A stretch of DNA of 64,000 nucleotides from Spongospora subterranea f. sp. subterranea (Eukaryota; Endomyxa: Phytomyxea; Phytomyxea; Plasmodiophorida), in assembly GCA_049724395.1 (NCBI GenBank), contig JAUGWO010000122.1:1-64000 (forward strand). Reading direction: 5' to 3'. Position 1 is the first letter of the stretch; the number at the start of each line of letters is the position of its first letter. Below are positions 10,947 through 20,463 of the stretch, one piece after another. The position numbers and the translations under genes were made by a program. Below the pieces are notes generated by a model, which saw only the letters and a program-made list of their open reading frames with translations, did not search any database and was not told where the DNA came from.

Positions 10947-11532
10947 TTCATCGTCGGATGACAGAACAGCATCAATGATAGCATCGTTCTGATCCTCTTC
11001 GATAAACGACCATTTGCAACCGGCGAAGCAGGTCCATGAAGATATACGGATCGTTTTTGGGGATACCTCGCGGTGGACTTACGACGCACTAACTGTCCCT
11101 ATAAAAGGCCGCTCGAACATATTTGGGGATAGGGACTGTGAATTTGAGGATTTGCGGTGGAGATGCTCTAAAGACTCTCATCTCAATATTTCCTCCCAGT
11201 AACAACCTCGCACTTGCAATAGAGACCTTCGCCGGAAGTTCAGCAGTCTGGTCGACACAAGAGGTAGTGTGAGGTTAGAATAGCAACCGCATATTCCGTC
11301 TCAACTAAAAAACGTACCCAGAGAACTCAGTCTCCGGGACACTAAAAATTCCCTAAGAAACACCTCTGGCACCATACAAAGTCGCTTCATGACCAGGCAG
11401 CTGATTGTTTATAGAGGTTTTACTCCTCTTCGGCAGATATTTAAAAAGGGTTGCCACCTCTTCAACATTGATGACGAGAACGGCATTCGCCCGCCGTATT
11501 CCGAAGTTTCGCAATTTTGTTGGACAGACTGG

Positions 11533-11890
11533 CGCCAGCTGTCGACATCTAAAAGTTATGATATCTGACTGGGTCAGCTGTCGACAGCTTAAGTATGATA
11601 TCTGACTGGGCCAGCTGTCGACAGCTGAAAGTATGATATCTGACTGGGCCAGCTGTCGACAACTGAAAGTATGATATCTGACTGGGCCAGCTGTCGACAA
11701 CTGAAAGTATGATATCTGACTGGGCCAGCTGTCGACAACTGAAAGTATGATATCTGACTGGGTCAGCTGTCGACAGCTTAAAGTATGATATCTGACTGGG
11801 CCAGCTGTCGACAGCTAAAAGTATGATATCTGACTGGGCCAGCTGTCGACAGCTGAAAGTATGATATCTGACTGGGTCAGCCTGTCGACA
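11533..11890 (-). repeat. 38-bp palindrome-bearing minisatellite, right array
   Basis: About nine to ten copies of the unit described at 5343-5845, in the opposite orientation. It ends about 150 bp upstream of the plus-strand signal-peptide ATG at 12040. The stretch between array and ATG also matches the left side, including a GTCCGCCGGC-type palindrome. This pair forms part of a large inverted duplication with a spacer of about 5.7 kb. Confidence 0.93.
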
Positions 11891-12039
11891 GTTGAAAATG
11901 TCCGTAGCTGTCGATTTAACGCGAATTCTATCACGGGATTCTGTCTGCCGGCGGACAGAGAGCTTTCCGCGTACTCTATTGGACAACTCTAAATAATTCC
12001 GTGACTGAATCTGAACTCATCTTCTGCCCCATTCCTCAA

Positions 12040-12216
12040 ATGCGTTTCCTCATCTTGGTGGCACTGTTGCTTGTGGCGAGCAGACCGACTCTATCTGTGC
12101 ATGGTTGGGGCGAACTGCTTGGCTCAGGTCAGGCCAATGCCGCCACAAGAATCGCCTGCTCGACCTTCTCGGTATGGATGGCGGAATGTCGCTCCAAAGA
12201 ATTGAATAATTTCTGA
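12040..12216 (+). CDS. Signal-peptide exon of the secreted family, locus B
   Basis: The ATG at 12040 starts a classic secretion leader (MRFLILVALLLVASRP) followed by VHGWGELLGSGQANAATRI. The frame closes soon after, but a strong donor (TCG|GTATGG) lies at the end of the homologous segment and an acceptor (CCTTGCAG) about 60 bp on, leading into a frame beginning DTMSPSQGWAMP that is shared by all copies of the 465-bp unit. I infer a 5' exon plus a downstream exon; the product is unidentified. An alternative frame through the supposed intron resembles a glycosyltransferase N-terminus in locus C. Confidence 0.5.
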   Translation: MRFLILVALLLVASRPTLSVHGWGELLGSGQANAATRIACSTFSVWMAECRSKELNNF

Positions 12217-13785
12217 GATCATTGGGCCTTGCAGGACACCATGTCGCCGTCGCAGGGGTGGGCAATGCCCCATGCCGATACCCAAAATCTGCCGTTTTCA
12301 GAATTCGAGATTTTGCCATGGGAGTCAGATTGGCTGCAAGGCAATTCCTTGTTGGAGTTGGCTTTCTCTAATAACAATCGTGTCGAACCGTTTGGTGAAT
12401 TTTCTTCGTTGAATGTAGCCGTTCAGCTCATCTTCCAATGGAGAATCGGCTTGTTAAGTGCGTTTTAGGAATGGCACTCGAGCCCGGGTTTTGACGCGTC
12501 CCATATCAGTATCGAGTCTCAACAGTTGAGCCAAAAGGGCGAGAACCTCGACTGTCTTATCGATCCGAATCCAATTCCTATTGATTCGGAAATTTTGACG
12601 CCAACAGACTTTCTCGCCTCCTCGACTTTCTCGGTATGGATGGCGGAATGTCGCTCCAAAGAATTGAATAATTTCTGAGATCATTCACTTCGGGCCTTGC
12701 AGGACACCATGTCGCCGTCGCAGGGGTGGGCAATCCCCCATGGCGATACCCAAAATTTGCCATTTTCAGAATTCGAGATTTTGCCATGGGAGTCAGATTG
12801 TGTGCAAGGCAATTCCTTGTTGGAGTTTGCTTTCTCTAATAACAATCATTTCGACCCGTTTGGTGAATTTTCTTCGTTGAATGTAGCCGTTCAGCTCATC
12901 TTCCAATGGAGAATCGGCTTGTTAAGTGCGTTTTAGGAATGGCACTCGAGTCCGGGTTTTGACGCGTCCCATATCAATATCGAGTCTCAACAGTTGAGCC
13001 AAAAGGGCGAGAACCTCGACTGTCTTATCGATCCGAATCCAATTCCTATTGATTCGGAAATTTTGCCGCCAACAAACTTTCTCGCCTCCTCGACTTTCTC
13101 GGTATGGATGGCGGAATGTCGCTCCAAAAAATTGAATAATTTCTGAGATCATTGGGCCTTGCAGGACACCATGTCGCCGTCGCAGGGGTGGGCAATGCCC
13201 CATGGCGTTACCCAAAATTTGCAATTTTCAGAATTCGAGATTTTGCCATGGGAGTCAGATTGTCTGCAAGGCAATTCCTTGTTGGAGTTTGCTTTCTCTA
13301 ATAACAATCGTGTCGACCCGTTTGGTGAATTTTCTTCGTTGAATGTAGCCGTTCAGCTCATCTTCCAATGGAGAATCGGCTTGTTAAGTGCGTTTTAGGA
13401 ATGGCACTCGAGCCCGGGTTTTGACGCGTCCCATATCAATATCGAGTCTCAACAGTTGAGCCAAAAGGGCGAGAACCTCGACTGTCTTATCGATCCGAAT
13501 CCAATTCCTATTGTTTCGGAAATTTTGCCGCCAACAGACTTTCTCGCCTCCTCGACTTTCTCGGTATGGATGGCGGAATGTCGCTCCAAAGAATTGAATC
13601 ATTTCTGAGATCATTGGTCCTTGCAGGACACCATGTCGCCGTCGCAGGGGTGGGCAATGCCCCATGGCGATACCCAAAATTTGCCGTTTCCAGAATTCGA
13701 GATTTTGCCATGGGAGTCAGATTGTCTGCAAGGCAATTCCTTGTTGGAGTTTGCTTTCTCTAATAACAATCGTGTCGACCCCCCA
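12152..13785 (+). repeat. Tandem amplification of a 462-468 bp exon-bearing unit
   Basis: Three full copies and a partial fourth lie head to tail (landmark GACACCATGTCGCCGTCGCA at 12234, 12702, 13164 and 13626). Each holds the GTATGG donor, the CCTTGCAG acceptor and an open frame of about 79 codons (DTMSPSQGW...FEILPWESD...LLSAF). The frame is intact in the three full copies with mostly single-base differences, so the amplification is recent or the frame is under some constraint. A single inverted version lies at 4430-5240 and a diverged one at 20560-20900. The partial copy joins abruptly to the cysteine-rich segment at 13785. Confidence 0.9.
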
Positions 13786-14549
13786 TGTCCTGGGATCAAA
13801 TCATAACACCTGCGGTTCTCAGACTTCGAAAATCGTCAAAGCCCCTAAGTACGGGTTTTCATTCGCATTTTTCAGAAAAACTGATGAACATTTGTGCTTG
13901 CAGAGACAAACACTCCGGTTTATTTGAACTCAAAGTTCTTATTGATGCTGTTTCAACGTCAAAAATCATTTCAAAACACACACTTGAACACACACTTAAT
14001 CTGTGTTCCAAATTCAACAAGCTATACCGATCAAATGACGGCATGGTTCACAAGAGTTTCCAATCATATCATTCCGGGTCAACGAAACCCATGTGGGGGT
14101 GCTTTGTTCATCACTGTCAAAAAAACATAAATGAGTGGATTCGAAAATGGGGCACTAAATTTACACATGCTGATTTCAGGAGGCGGAAATGTCAGGGCTT
14201 GAAGGGCAATGATTGCGGAAAAATCTTCCCACCATTTGATATTCAAGCGAGACATGAACTTCGCAAAAAATCAAAATCAACCCGAGAGCTCCTCCCAGCG
14301 ATATCCAAAATTATCGAAGAGTATGATCATTACGTGACTGTGAAGACAAAATCAATGAGACGGCCTCATCCGGATTTGGCCGCGTTGATCATTAGAAGCC
14401 TTCGTCCTGTCAACAATTGTTGGCAGCGTCATTGCCGTGGAGATGTTGATGAATTTGTTTGGAGATGGGGAAAATCTCTATCTTACAACAGGTTCCGTCA
14501 CGATTGTTGTTCTGGAATGGAAGCTGCGATCTGTCAATATCAAGGTTAG
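13785..14549 (+). CDS. Cysteine-rich tandem-domain protein, locus B (best copy)
   Basis: A 254-codon open frame and the only uninterrupted copy. The real exon probably starts after the acceptor TTTTTCAG near 13873, before LMNICACRDKHSG. Two homologous units follow. Unit 1 (about residues 45-150) has WGCFVHHC, NINEWIRKWGTKF, then FRRRKCQGLKGNDCG. Unit 2 (about 155-254) has NNCWQRHC, DVDEFVWRWGKSL, then FRHDCCSGMEAAIC. The shared pattern is C-x(3)-HC, an acidic-aromatic-basic RWG/KWG core, and a closing C-C-x-G-x(5,6)-C. It is rich in lysine, histidine and cysteine. I recognise no family. An upstream leader exon in the same locus suggests secretion. Confidence 0.7.
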   Translation: MSWDQIITPAVLRLRKSSKPLSTGFHSHFSEKLMNICACRDKHSGLFELKVLIDAVSTSKIISKHTLEHTLNLCSKFNKLYRSNDGMVHKSFQSYHSGSTKPMWGCFVHHCQKNINEWIRKWGTKFTHADFRRRKCQGLKGNDCGKIFPPFDIQARHELRKKSKSTRELLPAISKIIEEYDHYVTVKTKSMRRPHPDLAALIIRSLRPVNNCWQRHCRGDVDEFVWRWGKSLSYNRFRHDCCSGMEAAICQYQG

Positions 14550-15070
14550 ATCTGGGTTGACCCTCCCAATGACTCAACAAACAAAAAGATGAAGTTAAAC
14601 CAACAATAAATAGGATTATTCTCTTGTATTCATATCAATTTTCAGAAAAATTCCGTCATTTTTCCGTAAAATTCCGTTGCCGAGATACATGTACAGTATG
14701 TGGATTCAACACCTCGCCCCGCTATGAACTAGGTAGGCAACTCACGCTCGATTGATGTCGATTGATTTTGTTGTTGAGTCTAATGAAAGGTTGGAGTCGG
14801 CTACCATCAGATATGATGGCAATGGAAGGATGCCAATGATCTCACCCCGAATAGAAAACAACCGACTCGTCTTCGGTTTGAAATCGTGTACCAGGATAAG
14901 CGTAAAATGTTTGACACAAACCCAATTACTGAATAAAATGGTCAAACGCATCCCGATAAATCGACTTGTCTGTCACCAATGGTAACCAAACGGTGTTGAT
15001 TGAAAACGACGTAGCGGGAAATCTTTCTGTCCGCCGGGCGCCGTTAGCCTTGTGCACACAACCGATCACG
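14550..15070. repeat. Duplicated 3' flank of locus B
   Basis: Matches 802-1254 continuing into 4200-4260, and 22825-23250. It contains the uninterrupted target of the mariner insertion (GGTGTTGATTGAAAACGACG). No gene is seen. Confidence 0.75.
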
Positions 15071-15257
15071 TTCAAAGTTGGTCACGGAGTTGATTTTGAA
15101 GTCGATTTTTTTCCCGGAAATTTTGATTTAAATTTAACAGTGGGAAAATCAAAACCAACTTAAAAAAAAAGGGAGGTGGTTCAAATTTTAAAATCATGGT
15201 TTTCCCGAAAAAAAAAATCAACCTCATAATCAACTCCGTGACCAACTTTGAAACCCC
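15071..15257. mobile_element. Foldback MITE of about 187 bp
   Basis: The ends are inverted copies: GTTCAAAGTTGGTCACGG at the left and CCGTGACCAACTTTGAAAC at the right, with matching sequence continuing inward about 60 bp (TTTCCCG and its complement). It is absent from the homologous position near 4330. It has no coding capacity. The SINE at 15258 inserted at its right edge. Confidence 0.8.
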
Positions 15258-15737
15258 TTTTTTTTTTTTTTTTTTTGTGATTGAGTTTGCATTTTTCATG
15301 CAGGTTTGCCGGTCCCTTGGCTATCGGGCCAAGATTCACTTTTTCGGCTCTCGCCTCTAAAGCTCCTCCCAGTAGCAAGCTCGCACTTGCAATAGATACC
15401 TTCGCTGAATGTTCTGCAGTCTGACCGACATTGTAGTAGTGTGAGGTTGATCCCATGACCTGACTCACTAAAAACCCCCTTACCATTAGGACACGGGGGA
15501 AAATTCCCTTACGGAACACCACAATGCCTTGAACCCAAGTCGCATCATTACAAATCAGCTGTCTATTTTTCCAGAGGTTCGTTCCTGCCATGCTCAACCT
15601 TCGCTCTACTTCCGTATTAGCTGGCCAACCTTAGGGTGTTCCCCAAAATCCCTGCCCACGGGGTTTTCGAACTCAAGTCTCACACTGACCTGGTCCTAAC
15701 CTGCCACCAACCGGGACAGACCAGAACCAAGCTTAAT
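15258..15737 (-). mobile_element. tRNA-derived SINE, copy 3, with target duplication
   Basis: On the minus strand this is a 480-bp SINE ending in poly-A (poly-T at 15258-15276). It is bounded by an exact 11-bp direct repeat, TTTGAAACCCC (15247-15257 and 15738-15748), the mark of retroposition. Its 5' part has an A-box-like TGGCAGGTTAGG and a B-box-like GAGTTCGAAAACCCC. Further in, TGTCCTAATGGTAAGG followed by GGGATCAACC looks like a second A/B-box pair. The 3' end is GCAAACTCAATCACA plus A's, shared by all copies; the enzyme source (a LINE) is not visible here. Confidence 0.88.
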
Positions 15738-15831
15738 TTTGAAACCCCCAAGTAGGTGCATCAGGGCTCTGTTGAACTTGTCTTTGAGTTTGTTCCGGTA
15801 GTCCACTGATACAACGCATTCTGAAGGAGGT

Positions 15832-16065
15832 ATCGCAGCTCAGACGAGATTATGATTGACTTAATGGCGGCAAATGCGATGCAATTACACAATAAATGTA
15901 AATAATTTCCCCTGATTCTGCACTTTCCGCGTTGAGAAAAAACGATTTGCACAGTAAAATCAAATGTTTGATTTGCAATATGGGCTATCATGGTCTATTG
16001 ATTCATTGTGTAACTGCATCGCATTCGCCTCCATGAAAAAAAAAATATTATCGTCTGAGCTGCGA
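15832..16065. mobile_element. Second foldback MITE (about 234 bp)
   Basis: The terminal inverted repeats are ATCGCAGCTCAGACGA and TCGTCTGAGCTGCGAT; an internal pair, GCGAATGCGATGCAGTTACA and GCAAATGCGATGCAATTACA, is also inverted. There is no coding sequence. It lies at the right edge of the duplicated segment, next to the retroelement fossil. Confidence 0.8.
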
Positions 16066-16186
16066 TCTGCTTTGGTTTGTGGCACCTCTGTCAGAACGCG
16101 CTGTATGAGTGGAATATTCTCCGAATTCTAACTGGTGCCATTGGACAAACAGTCGGCAGCGACTTCCACAATGTGTTCGGTCTCGA

Positions 16187-19100
16187 TTAAATGCTGCGTT
16201 CTTGGTTGAATGTCGAGTTTGTAGAGCTGACCGATGTTACGAGTTCGTCATTTTGACGCAGCCCGCGCTTCTTGACACTTTTGGCAATCGGCGCTCGAAT
16301 ACTGGCAAAACCAGACGTCACCGCTTCGACATATGATTCGACTGGATCTGGTTCTTTCGAGGCGATACATAGAGCGTTGAAGGCCATCATTGTCCGTTTG
16401 AATGCAGCGACACTGGTCTGCCCGACTTGAAGGACTTCCTTGGCGGCTTGATGATAATGACGGAGGTTGACCTCGAACATTGTGATTTTGGCATAGTGTC
16501 ATCGTAGACAGACGACACAACTGCCGACGTGTCTACATTGAAGATGGGCGTTAGCCAGAGGGGATATGTTCGGGTTGACGCGGCAATATGAAATTTGCCA
16601 GTCGCCAAAACGTTCAGTCAGCATACAATTTCATGGAAGGTTTCCGGACGAATACGTTCGTAATGCATGAATGGGATCCGAGAACGAGTTGAAATGTACA
16701 CCGCCTGATTGGCCAATCTGCTCTGCCTTTTTCATGAATAATGACATGCAATCTCCATTTTTGTCAAAGCGTGCACCGTGCCCTTGTTTCAGTAATCGTG
16801 CAAGAAGTTTACCGTCGTAATCCCAATCTGGATATTTAAACCGCATGATATCACGAGTTTTGGTCACGGCCAGCACAGCCGGACCAAATTCCATGGCGTA
16901 TGTGACCTCCTCGGCACTCGTCTCCTTCTCCACGTTATGAGACGTCTTGATGATGCCCGAATTGGGTCAAGATTTAAAGGGTGAGAATGCACTCCCGTTG
17001 TACGAACCGGTTGATGACGCAGACTTTGTTGATTACATCGATATGAAACTGGACTGATCAGGGCAACGAGATTTGCGTTGCGGTTTCGCGCCTTCTGGTG
17101 TGACACAATCTATATCGTGTTTTTGTTGATGATACAGTACATAGAACCTTGACCAACAATAGGTTCATATTCACAACAGGGAAACATTATCTTGAATTGA
17201 GACCTTGTCAAGTTTTTCTTGTCAAACCCGATCATAGTGCCATTTGCCCTTGCCATCTTTTGGAAAAGTTTTGTAAAGTCGAACCAGTTACTGGTAAAGG
17301 GTACAATTGGCAGAGTGGCATTTAAGGGTTCAGTGAGATGCGGCGCGTTTCGGGAATGATTGTATCAGTGGTCGGCGAACGTATCCTTAAACTTCTTCAA
17401 CTTATCGCAACAGCCCTTGGCTGTATATCGACATTTGTAGCGCTCGATCTCCCCGTCGTTAGTGGTCTTGGTTTTATACACCATCTTTGTCGGCAGTACT
17501 GGCGCATTAGATGGTCCATCTACCAATTCGTAAACGTGGTGAGCCTTGATTGATTCAATTTCCTCCAACTCCGCTTCACGCCGCTTGTCAGCTTTCTTGC
17601 TTGCGGCTGCCTCGATTTCGTTGACCGGATCCATTTCCAGCAGGAAGTTCATGCGTGAAGTGTCATCGTTGCCGCATTCGACAATGCACTGTGAGATCCA
17701 ATCGTACTATCACCTTCATGGTCGTCTTCATCATCTCTTGCCGCTCGATGTCGTGACATATCAAAATCAGTCTCGTGGAATCGATCGGGCGCGACTCGAA
17801 TGCGAGTGGGTTTTCTTGGGCCTTCGTCGCTCAGGTCGTCACTGCCGCTCGCTTCGGCTCTTTGTAATCTTTAACCATTTTAGGATCAGATTGTGGAGAT
17901 TCATCGTCATCATTGTCATCATCAGTATCCTCCACCGTGATTTTGCCGCCCGAGCAGTCTTCACTGGTCGCGATGATATGTTGTAATTGAAGCGATTCAT
18001 TCACTCGTCCAAACTTCATCCTCTAGGAACGGGGAAACGAATCTTCATAATGAACTACCCAGGCTTCTTATTTGGCGTGGTTGCTGAAGATGTTCCCCGC
18101 TCTGCCAGCGTCCAACTTGTGTTTCGTCGCGCGTCGAATGATCACCCAGACTTCACAGCCCCAAACTCGATAACTTGTTAAGTTCGCTATCTCCCGACCC
18201 TGCGAGAGACACTCAATCGGGGTTGTCCCTCCGTCTTGTCGCCGCAACGAAAATCGATTGTGCACCATAGTCTACATATGGCGCTCTCTCGCCAATATTG
18301 CTTCGGAAGTGCGACAGAGCTCGTGGCAGCTCGTATCATGTTCACGGTTTTTCGTCCGATTACCTCAGTCAAACCGTTCTGAAACGGACGATCCGTGTCG
18401 CTCATCTCAACATGGATCCCGAGTCTTTCACTGCCTTCAGAAATTGATCCATCCATGAATTCGCCTACCTTGATCGACGCGAAATATCTGCAGGTTCTTG
18501 CCGGATATGCGTTCGAACAGTGCGGACAGCAATTGCTTGAAATCCATGATCCTTTTGATCAAAACGCGTTCTTCAATGAAACTGTAATTGACAGTCCTGA
18601 TGTATGAATTTCGTAAATCGCCAAGTATCCGTCTCCCATCATGCGAGCAACTTCAAATTGTCTGAATCGCAACCGACTACACTCCATGTATAACTTCAAA
18701 ATACGTGGGTGCGTTCCTTTTTAAAGTGTTTCTCAGGTGTTCAGATTAGCTTGGATACAAGTCTTGCAGTTGAACTTCTCATTAAATGAGTCAATGTTCA
18801 GGCCCATTGCAGTGTTGTCCTCACTCATCTTGCGCAGCGTCTCGATCGCAAGATGTTCACACCTAGCGTGTGCCAGCTCAGAACAAATGCACATCTTTCA
18901 GTATAACCTCTTGACCATTCGCTACCATCGCGCGGATGTCCCCTCGTCCCTTCACTTGAACTCGATATATGGGCGCAATGCCTCCGATCGTCTCGCCATC
19001 CTAATCCATATTCATCTTTAACTTGATGAAATGTTGGTTCTGGGTGCTCACATGTCCGCATGGAGCAGCATTGTCCACGACAAAGTCCCGTAATCCTTTT

Positions 19101-19840
19101 CGTGGACCTTCTTTCTTGACTCCTGTCAACGTATGCAATGCCAATGAGATGGCAGCATTTCCTGCAATGATTCATCCACGGCCTACGGCCTCTGCTTCGA
19201 CGCCCACTCCTTGAACTCGACAATCCTTCCTGCGATGACATTTTCCTTCCGCATGCCCAACATTCACCTTTGAATGTGGTGCCAGAGTTTGTCGTCAATT
19301 ACAACGTCTCCAGTATCGTGATGATTCATTGACTTCTCAGAGACGTCGCTTTTATCAGTAACGATTAATCTTCACGACCTTTCTTTGGTGTCATCAAGGA
19401 GGGTCCAAATATTCTTAACAGTTACAGATGTTTGAACTCAAAGAACGACATCATCACACGGGTCGCCAAATCGACTTCCGTGCGCTTCCGTGCAACATCT
19501 GCCTTCTTGATGCGATCAGCTAATTCTACATTCGGGACTGGATACTGATTTGCATCTTCAACTTCTGCCCCACAAGGTACGTGGCGTTCCGCTTCGCATC
19601 GTTGAGCGTCGCCGCCCATTGAAAAGTACAGAGTGCAGCAACTCAGTCTGAAGCGCCGATAACTGAAATGTTTATCATCACAGTCCATGACTTCCAGGCA
19701 GTAAAAGTCCAAACTTGATTGCCGATCGCCGACAATTGGCATTCAGTCGGGCTCGAACCATGCTGCGGTTTGCATGAACCTTCGAGGGCTTCGAGTCTTT
19801 CAGCATCACCTTCATGGCGAACACCATGGTTCACAATCGC
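16187..19840 (-). mobile_element. Ty1/copia-like retrotransposon fossil
   Basis: A heavily decayed copy read on the minus strand. In order from 19.8 kb downward there are an unclear gag-side part, an integrase remnant (18187-18456, with FQNGLTEVIGRKTVNMIRA and a following YWRESA), a reverse transcriptase start (17365-17652, with DGEIERYKCRYTAKGC) and an RNase H-like end near 16.2-16.5 kb. Integrase before reverse transcriptase is the Ty1/copia order. The coding region is broken in many places (roughly ten or more), so it is old. I could not find a clear pair of long terminal repeats, so both ends are approximate. Confidence 0.75.
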
Positions 19841-20400
19841 TCCATTTTAACGCGATGCCAATCTTGACTTTGTTACACGCCAACCACCAAGGCTCTAGCT
19901 CTGTAGAGAATCTGGGACCTAACGATAATACGAGACCGATACTCCTGCCAGAATAATAAAACCATCCTTAAATTTGCAGGTCATTATCCACCGGTGATTA
20001 GCCGAAATATTGGGGACCACGATTCCGGAAATGGGCACCGACACATATAGATATTGGCCTTTGAAAACAGAGAAGTCAACAAACGCAACAGAAAGCGTTA
20101 AACGCTCTGACAGCGTCAAAGTGATTTTGTTTTTTGTTAAAAATTGGGAATCGAGGTTGTTAATCATTATATTCCTTGTTGTGTTGTTAAACAGATTGAA
20201 CCAAAATGGCAGGTCAAATGTCCCTCTATCCTACGACATTGTCTTCGATAAGCAGCCAAAATGTTATTGCACCACGTAGGAGAACAACGAACCTATCAAA
20301 TGTAGAACCACACCACAGCAGCGAAGTTGAATAAATGGAGAGGAGACTCGGGTATCTGAACCCTAATGTTAACACATAGAACCGTTCGTCTCATCCTTCA
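19841..20400. other. No recognisable gene
   Basis: A minus-strand frame (19919-20167) and a plus-strand frame (20010-20279) overlap, but neither shows a known motif. This may be further retroelement debris. Confidence 0.4.
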
Positions 20401-20463
20401 CTCTGAACTCATCCTTGCCCGTTTGGCGAACCGCGCTACTGTTGCGCCATCCTATATCTCCAA

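Larger units (their letters stand above)
8691..11168. mobile_element. PIF/Harbinger DNA transposon, apparently complete
   Basis: The terminal inverted repeats are GAGCATCTCCACCGC (8691-8705) and GCGGTGGAGATGCTC (11154-11168), a perfect 15-bp match; GGGGAT/GGGGAC motifs recur just inside both ends. It carries the usual two convergent genes: a Myb/SANT-NAM-like DNA-binding protein (8896-9718, +) and a DDE transposase (9726-10946, -), separated by only 7 bp. Both look open, so the element may be young or active. A 35-bp exact direct repeat flanks it (8656-8690 and 11176-11210), with 7 extra bases at the right junction, unlike the 3-bp duplication usual for this superfamily. Confidence 0.92.
8579..11535 (-). 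mobile_element. SINE copy 2 (reverse), split by a Harbinger element
   Basis: A poly-T run followed by TGTGATTGAGTTTACACTTTTCATG (given here in two halves: TGTGATTGAGTTT, ACACTTTTCATG) starts at 8579 and matches the 3' end of the SINE at 15258-15737. Homology breaks at 8690 at the Harbinger terminus and resumes at 11211 with CACTTGCAATAGA and AGTGTGAGGTT, fading toward 11535. The SINE is therefore older than the Harbinger insertion. This copy is the most diverged of the three. Confidence 0.7.

Noticed and set aside
15181-15597. 138-codon minus-strand frame
   Set aside because: It lies inside SINE copy 3 and the adjacent MITE.
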